Assembly: GCA_050290245.1 (NCBI GenBank)
Contig: JBNKHH010000080.1
Coordinates: forward strand, 25,231 to 89,230
DNA from: JBNKHH01 sp050290245
GTDB taxonomy: Bacteria > Pseudomonadota > Alphaproteobacteria > Rhodobacterales > Rhodobacteraceae
DNA length: 64,000 bases
Reading direction: 5' to 3'
In this document: positions 8,415-16,478 of the stretch, in pieces
Layout: each line of letters opens with the position of its first letter
Numbering within the stretch: position 1 is the stretch's first letter
Notes under the pieces: generated by a model
The model's database searches: none
The model's input: only the letters and a program-made list of their open reading frames with translations
What the model was told of the DNA's origin: nothing
Translations under genes and position numbers: made by a program

Positions 8415-10057
8415 CTGTCGATCCAATCACGCTTTCGGTCATCCAGGCAGGGTTGCAGCAGGTCTGCGACGAGATGGACATGAGCTTTTCGCGGGCCGCG
8501 TTCTCGCCGGTTATTGCCGAGGCGAACGACCGGTCCGACGGAATCTATGCAGCGGACGATGGTTCTCTGATCGCGCAGGGGGCAGGGGGGCTACCGGTGT
8601 TCGTCGGGACAATGCAATATTCGACCCGCACGCTGATCGAGATGATCGCGGCCGGGACGGCTGTGGCGCCGAAGCCCGACGACATTTATATCGTTAACGA
8701 TCCATATCTGGGCGGCACCCACCTGATGGATGTGCGTTTCGCGCGACCGTTTTACCGCAACGGAGAGATTTTCTGTTGGCTGTCCAACACCGGCCACTGG
8801 CCGGATACAGGCGGGGCGGTGCCTGGCGGATTCTCGGCAAGTGCCACCGCCGTTGAGCAGGAGGGGCTGCGTCTGCCGCCTGTTCGCCTGTTCAAGGAAG
8901 GAGTTCTGGATGCAGAGATTTATGCGATCATCTGCTCGAACATCCGCGTCGCCGACCAGAGGATCGGGGACGTTAAGGCGCAGGCCGCCGCGCTCATGGT
9001 GGGTGAGGACCGATTGAACGCGCTTTTGGATCGGTATGGCGACGAAGTGGTGCGCGAGGCGATCGGCGAGTTGCGCCAGCGCGCCGCCTCCCAGATGAGC
9101 AGCCTGATCGACGAAATTCCCGACGGAACGTATTCCTCGGTCGCATGGATCGACAGCGATGGTGTCGTCAACGAGCCGTTGGCAGTCAGGCTGAACGTCG
9201 AAAAGACGCCTGGTCACCTGAAATTCGATTTCAGCGAAAGCAGTCCACCCTGCATGGGGCCGATGAACTCGGTTCTCGCCACGACTCTCTCGTCGGTCTA
9301 CCTGGCCATGCGCCACATCTTTCCCGAGGTGCCGATCAGCGCTGGTGCTTTTGAGCCGCTCGAGGTCGTGCGGCCTGAAGGGACCTTCCTGGACGCCCGG
9401 TATCCCCGCCCGGTATCGGGCTGCGCTGCCGAAGTCAGCCAACGTATTGCGGAGGCGGTTTTCGCAGCATTGGTCGAGGCCCTGCCGAACCGCGTGACGG
9501 CGGCGCCTGCCGGCACAAGCGGCAACTTTGCACTTGGGGGGCACGACCCGAAAACGGGCCGGGATTTCGTGATGTACCAGCTTTCGGGCGGCGGCTACGG
9601 CGGCAATGCCGACCACGACGGATTGGCAAATGGCTGTTCGACGATCGGCATTTCCAAGGCGCCTCCGGTCGAGATCATGGAGCAGAATTTCCCGGTGCTT
9701 TACCATCGTTATGCGCTGCGCGCAGGCTCGGGCGGCCATGGCAAGCACCGGGGAGGCCTGGGGTTGGACTATGAAGTTGAGCTTCTTCGCGGCACGGCGC
9801 GCGCCAGTTTCGTCATGGACCACGGACGGTACGGACCGCAGGGCGTCCTTGGCGGTGAGGACGGGGCCAAGAACGAGGTCGAGGTCTGGCGCGACGGCGC
9901 GAAATACACGCCCGAGCACTTGTCGAAAGAGCAGGACATCCCGCTGCGGGAGGGCGATCGCGTGCGGGTCAAGACACCTGGCGGGGGCGGTTTCGGCCCG
10001 GCGGCAGAGCGTGATCCGAGCCTGAGCGAGGAAGATCGGCGTCTTGGGCGAGCGTGA
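8411..10057 (+). CDS. Hydantoinase/oxoprolinase family protein, subunit B
   Basis: HyuB-type partner, 548 residues, starting at the ATGA overlap with subunit A. Family hallmarks are MDMSFSRAAFSPVIAEANDR near the N-terminus, NDPYLGGTHLMDVRFARPFY, and the Gly-rich region QLSGGGYGGNADHDGLANG with RAGSGGHGKHRGGLGLDYEV. The C-terminus ends in a typical VKTPGGGGFGPAAERDPS. A and B subunits together hydrolyse or carboxylate an amide or ketone with ATP. Transcription probably ends in the following 150 bases before the LacI regulator. Confidence 0.92.
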   Translation: MTVDPITLSVIQAGLQQVCDEMDMSFSRAAFSPVIAEANDRSDGIYAADDGSLIAQGAGGLPVFVGTMQYSTRTLIEMIAAGTAVAPKPDDIYIVNDPYLGGTHLMDVRFARPFYRNGEIFCWLSNTGHWPDTGGAVPGGFSASATAVEQEGLRLPPVRLFKEGVLDAEIYAIICSNIRVADQRIGDVKAQAAALMVGEDRLNALLDRYGDEVVREAIGELRQRAASQMSSLIDEIPDGTYSSVAWIDSDGVVNEPLAVRLNVEKTPGHLKFDFSESSPPCMGPMNSVLATTLSSVYLAMRHIFPEVPISAGAFEPLEVVRPEGTFLDARYPRPVSGCAAEVSQRIAEAVFAALVEALPNRVTAAPAGTSGNFALGGHDPKTGRDFVMYQLSGGGYGGNADHDGLANGCSTIGISKAPPVEIMEQNFPVLYHRYALRAGSGGHGKHRGGLGLDYEVELLRGTARASFVMDHGRYGPQGVLGGEDGAKNEVEVWRDGAKYTPEHLSKEQDIPLREGDRVRVKTPGGGGFGPAAERDPSLSEEDRRLGRA

Positions 10058-10165
10058 TTCTTTTCCAGAAAAACCAGTGAAAAGCAGAACAAAGACGCGC
10101 TGACTTTGGCCAGCGTTTGATGCCCGAATGCTCGGCCAAATGAAAGAACATTCGAAAACTCCTTG

Positions 10166-10181
10166 CCGAAACCGGTTTCGG
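10166..10181. promoter_or_regulatory. Perfect 16-bp palindrome, LacI-family operator
   Basis: CCGAAACCGGTTTCGG is fully self-complementary with a central CG, the usual layout of LacI-family operators. It lies 30 bases upstream of the LacI-type gene, so autoregulation of the whole importer operon is the simplest reading. No second copy was seen nearby. Confidence 0.7.
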
Positions 10182-10210
10182 AAATCAGTTTTTGATTCGG
10201 GGAGAGGTTC

Positions 10211-11350
10211 TTGAACGCATCAGATCGCATACATTCCGGCGTCAGGCCGTCGCGCGTCACCATCACGGACGTGGCCGATGCATTGGGCTTGTCCAAGGGA
10301 ACCGTGTCACGGGCGCTAAACAACTACCCCGACATTTCCGACGCGACCCGCCAGAGAGTCCGGCGCAAGGCCGAGACCATGGGATACCGCCCGCTGGCGC
10401 AAGCTCAGGCAATCCGCACAGGGAGAACCCGGACCATCGGTCTTGTCCTGCAAACCGACATCGCGGGGGCTCAGCGCCCGTTCCTGTCGGAATTCCTGGC
10501 AGGCGCGACGACGGCGGCAAGTTCAGAGAGCTGGACATTGACCGTTGCAACGGCCGGGGGCGAGCAAGAGATGCTGAAGACGCTTGAGCGTCTGGTCAGC
10601 GAACACAAGGCAGATGGGTTCATCCTTCCGCGCACCTATGAAGTCGATGCACGCGCGGCGTTCCTGCTGGAGCAGAATGTCCCGTTCGTTCTGTTCGGAC
10701 GGGTCCGAGACGATACCGGGTGCGCATGGTTCGATATTCTTGGCGAAGAGGCCATGAAAGAGGCAGTTGCCCGTCTGGTTCAGCACGGTCATAGCCGGAT
10801 CGCCTTTGTGAACGGCGGCGCGGAATATAACTTCAGTCACCTGCGAGAGGCCGGTTTCCGGGCTGGCATGGCGCAGGCTGGTCTCGAGGTGGACGAGATG
10901 CTCGTCGCCTGTCGGGCCATGACGCGGGAAGCTGGTGCCTCGGCGACGGCGGAACTTCTGAGCCAGGCAAGACCGCCGACAGCTATTGTATTCGCAGTCG
11001 ATATGGGGGCCCTGGGCGCCTATGACGCGGCCGAAGCAACAGGCCTTGAGATCGGTGTCGACCTGTCGGTGATTTCGTATGACGGCATCCCGGAATGTGA
11101 CTGGGTCCGGCCGCGACTTTCGACTTTCCGCGTAGATAGCCGCATGGCCGGCGAGCGACTGGCACGCCTGTTGATCCGCCGTATCCGCGGCGAAGCCCCG
11201 GAGGCCCTGCGCGAAACCGGATTGGCGATGCTGAGCCCTGGCGGATCTGACGGGCGGCCTGAAAAGACATCCGAAGAACTTGCCTTGCACCTGGAGTCGC
11301 TGGGCGAGCCTGTAAAATCTCTTGTCTCACTTGGAGGAAAACATGACTAA
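10211..11350 (+). CDS. LacI-family transcriptional regulator
   Basis: DNA-binding sugar-responsive repressor, 379 residues, first gene of the compatible-solute/sugar operon. The helix-turn-helix is VTITDVADALGLSKGTVSRA (residues about 16-35), followed by the hinge region and a periplasmic-binding-protein-like effector domain. The start is a TTG at 10211 with GGAGAGG just upstream. The protein ends eight bases inside the next gene, whose ribosome-binding site lies in this coding sequence. Likely regulated by its own product through the palindrome at 10166-10181; the effector is probably the imported glycoside or its product. Confidence 0.92.
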   Translation: MNASDRIHSGVRPSRVTITDVADALGLSKGTVSRALNNYPDISDATRQRVRRKAETMGYRPLAQAQAIRTGRTRTIGLVLQTDIAGAQRPFLSEFLAGATTAASSESWTLTVATAGGEQEMLKTLERLVSEHKADGFILPRTYEVDARAAFLLEQNVPFVLFGRVRDDTGCAWFDILGEEAMKEAVARLVQHGHSRIAFVNGGAEYNFSHLREAGFRAGMAQAGLEVDEMLVACRAMTREAGASATAELLSQARPPTAIVFAVDMGALGAYDAAEATGLEIGVDLSVISYDGIPECDWVRPRLSTFRVDSRMAGERLARLLIRRIRGEAPEALRETGLAMLSPGGSDGRPEKTSEELALHLESLGEPVKSLVSLGGKHD

Positions 11351-12695
11351 CCGAAAACACCTGGCCCGCCTGCTGGCGACAGCTTCGGTCGGCCTTGCAC
11401 TGACGGCCATGACGGCCTCGGCGGATATCCGGTTCTGGACTACCGAAGAGCAGCCCGAACGTCTAGCCAAGCAGGAAGAAATGGCCGCTGCCTTCAAGGC
11501 CGAGACCGGTATTGGTGTCGAGGTGATCCCGGTTTCCGAAAGTGATCTGGGCACGCGCGCGACGGCAGCTTTCGCTGCAGGCGACCTGCCGGACGTCATT
11601 TATCACACGCTGCAGTATGCGCTGCCCTGGACCGAGGCCGGTATCCTTGACAGCGAAGCCGCGTCGGAAGTGATCGAGGAGTTGGGCACGGACACCTTCG
11701 CGCCCGGCGCGTTGTCGATGGCAGCAACCGAGGATGGCTGGGCCAGCGTTCCGGTGGACGGCTGGACGCAGATGATCGTGTATCGAAAGGACCTGTTCGA
11801 TGCGAATGGTTTGACCGCGCCGACGACTTATGCCGCCGTGACCGCTGCGATTGAAAAGCTGCACAACCCGCCGGAAATGTTCGGTTTCGTTGCTGCAACC
11901 AAGGTTGACGAGAACTTCATGAGCCAGGTTCTTGAGCATGTCTTCCTTGCCAACGGCGCGACGCCGGTCGGCCCGGATGGGTTCACCGGTTTCGACGAGA
12001 AAAAGACGACCGAAGTCCTTGAATTCTACAAGACCATCTCTGACGCTTCGCCCGAGGGCGAGCTGTACTGGGACCAGTCACGCTCGCTCTATTTCGCGGG
12101 CGACGCCGCGATGATCATCTGGTCGCCCTTCATCCTGGACGAACTGGCCGGCCTGCGTGACAGCGCTCCGCCGACCATCAACGACGATCCGACCAGTGGC
12201 GAACTGGCGTCGAAAACCGGGATCGTGACCAACTTTGCCGGACCGTCGAACCCTGCCGGAGCGGCCTGGGGTGACATCCGGTATTTCGGCATCACCGCCG
12301 ACGCTGATATCGACGAGGCACAGGCTTTCGTGAAGTTTTCGATGGATGAGGGCTATGCATCGACCTTGTCGATCGCGCCCGAGGGGAAGTTCCCGGTGCG
12401 TCGCGGCAACGCCGGTAATCCGACGGCCTTTGTTGAAGCCTGGTCCAAACTGGACGTTGGCGTCGATCGCAAGGCCCCGCTGTCAGCGCTGTACGATGCC
12501 TCGATGATCGACGAGATCGTTGGCGGTCTGGACGTCGCGCAACGCTGGGGGGTCTCGGAAGGTCAGCTTGCTTTGGCGTCCAAGATCATCAACAGCCAGG
12601 CCATCAACCGGGTCGTGCGCGAGTACATCGATGGTGACATCGACGCTGCAGGCGCGGTTGCCAAGATGAACGAAGAACTGGGCGCAATCGAGTAA
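11343..12695 (+). CDS. Sugar ABC transporter substrate-binding protein (AglE-like)
   Basis: Family 1 extracellular solute-binding protein, 450 residues, with a signal peptide ending ALTAMTASA and the mature protein starting DIRFWTTEEQPERL. The start ATG follows GGAGGAA by a normal distance and overlaps the LacI stop. Motifs such as GDLPDVIYHTLQYALPWTEA and PVDGWTQMIVYRKDLFD are usual for binding proteins of alpha-glucoside, trehalose or glucosylglycerol type importers. The hydrolase encoded in the same operon suggests a glucosyl- or mannosyl-glycerate ligand. A strong hairpin follows the gene. Confidence 0.88.
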   Translation: MTNRKHLARLLATASVGLALTAMTASADIRFWTTEEQPERLAKQEEMAAAFKAETGIGVEVIPVSESDLGTRATAAFAAGDLPDVIYHTLQYALPWTEAGILDSEAASEVIEELGTDTFAPGALSMAATEDGWASVPVDGWTQMIVYRKDLFDANGLTAPTTYAAVTAAIEKLHNPPEMFGFVAATKVDENFMSQVLEHVFLANGATPVGPDGFTGFDEKKTTEVLEFYKTISDASPEGELYWDQSRSLYFAGDAAMIIWSPFILDELAGLRDSAPPTINDDPTSGELASKTGIVTNFAGPSNPAGAAWGDIRYFGITADADIDEAQAFVKFSMDEGYASTLSIAPEGKFPVRRGNAGNPTAFVEAWSKLDVGVDRKAPLSALYDASMIDEIVGGLDVAQRWGVSEGQLALASKIINSQAINRVVREYIDGDIDAAGAVAKMNEELGAIE

Positions 12696-12705
12696 GTACC
12701 CTTCC

Positions 12706-12731
12706 AGGGCGGCGGGTATCGCTGCCGCCCT
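12706..12731 (+). terminator. Intercistronic hairpin after the binding-protein gene
   Basis: AGGGCGGC pairs with GCCGCCCT around a ten-base loop, 11 bases past the stop of the binding-protein gene. There is no T-run, so it looks like an mRNA stabiliser or processing site and not a full terminator. Confidence 0.5.
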
Positions 12732-12754
12732 AATTGCTGGTCGAGGATTGTTCG

Positions 12755-13987
12755 ATGTCTTCCGCTCTCCCACCTACCGGGACCGGACCCCTGGGCCGTC
12801 GCGAAGCGCGCCTGGCATGGGGGCTGTTGGCCCCGACCATCGCCATCGTTTCGGCCGTCGTGGTGCTGCCGTTGCTGGCGATCTTCTGGATCAGCTTCAA
12901 GCCGATCGGGCTGGCCGATTTGCGTCCGCCGGCGCCTGTCGTTCGCGAGGCCTTACGCGGATCTGGCGACGAGATGCGGATCCAGTACCGGGTGCGCAAC
13001 TCGTCACAAAGCGAGATCATTCGTGGCGTTACCCTTAGTGACATTCTTCCCGAGACAGTCACGGTCGCAAATGCAGACGAACGCTGCGAAACCGGTGACG
13101 GGCATATCTTTTGCGATTTGGGCGATCTTGAGGGCGGTGCGCGCGACCAAGTGGAAATCTATGTATCGCTCAACGGTCCGAAGGATGAAGCTGAGGCTGC
13201 CATCGAGGACTCGGAGCCGGCGGTGACCGGCAAGGGCAAGAACATCCTGACGAACATGGAATTCACCGGCAAGAACTTTGCCCGGATCTTCAACGGGGGT
13301 GAGTTCTGGGGCGTTCTTGGCGTGACGATCTTCTACACGGTTTTCGGCACGATCGGTGCGCTGGTCACGGGGCTATTCGCAGCGATGCTCTTGAACAAAG
13401 AGTTCAAGGGTCAGGGCTTCCTCAGGGGGCTTTACCTATTCCCCTATGTCGCTCCCGTGATCGCCGTGGCCTTCGCCTGGATCATCCTGTTCGATCCTTT
13501 CTCGGGCAGTGCAAACGCGCTCCTGGTGCAGATGGGAGTGTCGGAAAGCTCGATCAATTTTTTCGGGGAAAAGCCGCTGGCGCTCATCATGGTAACGGTC
13601 TTTGAGATTTGGCGATACTTCCCCTTGTCCTTCCTGTTCATCCTGGCGCGGATGCAGTCGATCGACTCGTCGATGTATGAGGCCGCCGACATGGACGGAG
13701 CCTCGCCGTTCCAGAAGTTCTGGTATCTGAGCCTGCCGCAACTTCTGGGCATCCTCTCGGTTCTGTTCCTGCTGCGCTTTATCTGGACGTTCAACAAGTT
13801 CGACGACATCTTCCTGTTGACGGGTGGCAACGCAGGGACGCGGACGCTGACCGTGAACGTCTATGAGCAAGCCTTTGCGGTGTCGAATATCGGTGCGGGC
13901 GCGGCCGTGGCGATGGTCATCTTTAGCAGCCTCGTCCTGTTCAGCCTGTTCTTCTTCAAATACGTCAGTCGGGAAGAGGGGCTATGA
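12755..13987 (+). CDS. Sugar ABC transporter permease with a DUF11-like periplasmic insert (AglF-like)
   Basis: MalF-type inner-membrane permease, 410 residues from the ATG with TCGAGGA upstream. Residues about 20-48 form the first membrane helix. Then comes an insert of roughly 100 residues before the usual permease core starts at about residue 178. Residues 74-142 of the insert read like a DUF11/Ig-like repeat: a YRVRNSSQSE strand, TLSDILPETV, and two cysteines (111 and 120) that could form a disulfide in the periplasm. The core has the EAA-type loop EAADMDGASPFQKFWYLSLP that docks to the ATPase. Canonical relatives lack the insert, so a role in docking the binding protein is plausible. Confidence 0.9.
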   Translation: MSSALPPTGTGPLGRREARLAWGLLAPTIAIVSAVVVLPLLAIFWISFKPIGLADLRPPAPVVREALRGSGDEMRIQYRVRNSSQSEIIRGVTLSDILPETVTVANADERCETGDGHIFCDLGDLEGGARDQVEIYVSLNGPKDEAEAAIEDSEPAVTGKGKNILTNMEFTGKNFARIFNGGEFWGVLGVTIFYTVFGTIGALVTGLFAAMLLNKEFKGQGFLRGLYLFPYVAPVIAVAFAWIILFDPFSGSANALLVQMGVSESSINFFGEKPLALIMVTVFEIWRYFPLSFLFILARMQSIDSSMYEAADMDGASPFQKFWYLSLPQLLGILSVLFLLRFIWTFNKFDDIFLLTGGNAGTRTLTVNVYEQAFAVSNIGAGAAVAMVIFSSLVLFSLFFFKYVSREEGL

Positions 13988-15213
13988 AGGCACTTCGTTT
14001 CGGATATGTCGCGGGACCTGTCATCGGGGCCTTATGGACCTTTGTCATGGCGGTCGTCGCCTGCATCGTGATGAGCTTTTTTACCGGCGAGGCATTGAAG
14101 CCCGCGCTGGTTCCGTGCCTGGTTTTCGGGGCGTGGCTTGGGTTTGTCTGGCTGCCGGACGGAGGTCGGACGCGAGTGAGCCGGATTGCCTGGAGTGTTG
14201 GCCTCGCAGTTTTCCCGGCCCTAGTGTTCATCTTGATCGCACCGGCGCTTGTCGGAGGCGGCGAGACGACAACATTCACGCTGGTGATGACCTGGGTGAT
14301 CTTCGCGGTATCGGCGGCATGGCCGTTGGAAATCATGCTGCGCCCTTTGCCATTCGACGCCGCCACGCGGCACGAGTTCGAGGATGCGGTCATCCGGTTT
14401 CTGACCGGGGCTGGCTATGTGTTCTTTACCGCCATCGTCGTAATCCCGTTTTACGTCATGGTGATGACGAGCCTGAAGAACCAGTCCGAGCTGATCCAGA
14501 ACCCGCTGGATTTCACAGTTGACCTGTCCAAGGGGCTGGGTCTGTTCCGCAGCTACGTCGAGCTGTTTACCGATTTCAATTTTGGGTCGTACCTGTGGAC
14601 GTCGTTTTATGTCTCGGTGTTGACGGTGCTGCTGACGCTGTTGTTCAGCGTGCCTGGCGCCTATGCGGTGGCGCGGCTGAAGTTCCGGGGGCAGGCGGCG
14701 TTTTCGCGGTCAATCCTTTTGATCTACATGGTGCCGATGATCGTGCTGGCTCTGCCGATCTACATCGCTTTTTCGATGACGGGTCTCAGGAATACCGTGT
14801 TTGGCCTGGTGATGATCTATCCGGTCACCACTATTCCCGTCGCGCTCTACATGCTTCAGGGATACTTCCGTGGCCTCCCCGCGGAGGTAGAAGAGGCCGG
14901 GCTGATGGACGGGTTGTCGCGGCTGGCGGTGATCTGGAAGATCACGCTCCCGCTCAGTCTGCCCGCCCTGGCCTCGGTTTCGCTATATGTTTTCATGATC
15001 GCCTGGAACGAGTTCCTCCTGGCCTTCATGCTGTTGGACGACCCGTCCAAATTCACCCTGACGCGGGGCATCGCGTCATTGAATTCGTCCGAGATTCCGC
15101 GCCAGCACCTGATGGCGGGCAGCGTGATCGCGACGGTTCCGATCATGGTCCTTTTCCTTGGCCTTGAGCGGTTCATGACCAAGGGCCTGACAGCCGGGAG
15201 TGTGAAGGGATGA
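13984..15213 (+). CDS. Sugar ABC transporter permease with N-terminal membrane extension (AglG-like)
   Basis: MalG-type permease, 409 residues. The usual core of about 275 residues begins around residue 137 (FLTGAGYVFFTAIVVIPFYV) and contains the coupling loop EEAGLMDGLSRLAVIWKITL. In front of it are about 135 residues with three or four extra hydrophobic helices (for example ALWTFVMAVVACIVMSFF), absent from ordinary MalG proteins. The start overlaps the previous gene by four bases and the stop overlaps the hydrolase gene by four, so expression is tightly coupled. Confidence 0.9.
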   Translation: MKALRFGYVAGPVIGALWTFVMAVVACIVMSFFTGEALKPALVPCLVFGAWLGFVWLPDGGRTRVSRIAWSVGLAVFPALVFILIAPALVGGGETTTFTLVMTWVIFAVSAAWPLEIMLRPLPFDAATRHEFEDAVIRFLTGAGYVFFTAIVVIPFYVMVMTSLKNQSELIQNPLDFTVDLSKGLGLFRSYVELFTDFNFGSYLWTSFYVSVLTVLLTLLFSVPGAYAVARLKFRGQAAFSRSILLIYMVPMIVLALPIYIAFSMTGLRNTVFGLVMIYPVTTIPVALYMLQGYFRGLPAEVEEAGLMDGLSRLAVIWKITLPLSLPALASVSLYVFMIAWNEFLLAFMLLDDPSKFTLTRGIASLNSSEIPRQHLMAGSVIATVPIMVLFLGLERFMTKGLTAGSVKG

Positions 15214-16478
15214 CGACGATGGATCACATGGCGCTGGACCAGCAGGCGCGGGCGATCTTGCGGGGCAATGACCGGGGCACCTACACAGTCCCGACGGCGG
15301 GCCTGTACCCATATCAGTGGAACTGGGATTCCGCTTTTGCGGCCTGGGGATTCTCACGGTTCGACACGCATCGGGCCTGGCGCGAGATCGAGACCCTTTT
15401 GTCCGGACAGTGGGAGTCCGGCATGGTGCCGCATATCCTGTTCCATTCGCCCGACCCTGGGTATTTTCCCGGTCCGGATGTCTGGGGTACCGAGGGGAAG
15501 GGGCCGGTTTCGTCTTCAGGGATCAGCCAGCCTCCGGTCGCGGCGACCTTCGCCCGTGCCATCTGGGACAGCGACCCTGATTGCGGGACAATCCATTTGC
15601 CTGCCGTTTATCCAAAGCTGGTCAACTGGCACCGCTGGTTCATGCGGTGGCGTTCCGACGATGGCGCGATTTTCGTGGTCCATCCCTGGGAGGCCGGGCG
15701 GGACAACTGCGCCGACTGGGACGGTGCGATGGCCAATATCGACCCTGTCGGAGTCGGTGAATACACCCGCCGCGACACCAGCCACGTGGACCCGGCGATG
15801 CGTCCGACCAAGGAAGACTATGACAGGTATATCTGGCTGGTTCAGCGCAGCCGGGGACTTGGATGGGACGACGCAAAGTTGGCACAGGATGCCCCATTCC
15901 GGGTGGCCGATCCGACCATGACATTTATCTTGCTGCGTGCGAACAGAGACCTCGCTGCTCTGGGTCGTGCTCTGGGTGAGGACGTGAGCGAGATCGAAGG
16001 ATGGATCGCTACGATCGAACGCGGGGCAAGGCGATTGAAGAACCCGGACCTCGGGATTTTCGATGCAATTGATCTGAACACCGGCGCGCGTTCCGAAGTT
16101 GCGTCGAATGCCTCGTTCCTGTGCTGGTACGCGGGCATCGAAGACGCAGACATGATGCACAAGCTGAATGAGACGTTCGAGGCCTGTCCGTTCCCGGTGC
16201 CCAGCCACGACGTCGCCCATCCCGGCTTCAACCCCAAGCGGTATTGGCGGGGGCCCACATGGGCGGTCGTCAACGCGCTGATCGGAATTGGGCTTAGAGA
16301 CTTTGGTCACTTTGTGCAGGCAGAGAGCTTGCGGCAGGCCACCGCCCGGCTGATCGGTGAGCACGGGTTCGCCGAATATTTCGATCCGATCACCGGCGAT
16401 CCGGCCGGAGGCGGCACTTTCACCTGGACGGCGGCCGTCTGGTTGGCCTGGGCCAGCCCAAGCGCGGGAGACATCTGA
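15210..16478 (+). CDS. GH63-type glycoside hydrolase, probable glucosylglycerate/mannosylglycerate hydrolase
   Basis: Soluble (alpha/alpha)6-barrel type hydrolase, 422 residues, no signal peptide, so it would act on imported substrate. YQWNWDSAFAAWGFSRFD near residue 35, GQWESGMVPHILFH near 67 and the C-terminal EYFDPITGDPAGGGTFTWTA match the family of mannosylglycerate and glucosylglycerate hydrolases. By analogy with those enzymes Asp165 (in WEAGRDN) would be the general acid and Glu389 (in FAEYFDP) the general base; both are present. It replaces the GH13 alpha-glucosidase that accompanies classical agl operons. Substrate assignment is inference from family and context; the related alpha,alpha-trehalase-like GH37/GH63 activities are alternatives. 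Confidence 0.8.
   Translation: MTTMDHMALDQQARAILRGNDRGTYTVPTAGLYPYQWNWDSAFAAWGFSRFDTHRAWREIETLLSGQWESGMVPHILFHSPDPGYFPGPDVWGTEGKGPVSSSGISQPPVAATFARAIWDSDPDCGTIHLPAVYPKLVNWHRWFMRWRSDDGAIFVVHPWEAGRDNCADWDGAMANIDPVGVGEYTRRDTSHVDPAMRPTKEDYDRYIWLVQRSRGLGWDDAKLAQDAPFRVADPTMTFILLRANRDLAALGRALGEDVSEIEGWIATIERGARRLKNPDLGIFDAIDLNTGARSEVASNASFLCWYAGIEDADMMHKLNETFEACPFPVPSHDVAHPGFNPKRYWRGPTWAVVNALIGIGLRDFGHFVQAESLRQATARLIGEHGFAEYFDPITGDPAGGGTFTWTAAVWLAWASPSAGDI

Noticed and set aside
15210..16478. Calling the hydrolase an AglA alpha-glucosidase because of the agl-like gene order
   Set aside because: The sequence lacks GH13 motifs and instead shows the barrel motifs and catalytic acids of mannosyl/glucosylglycerate hydrolases.
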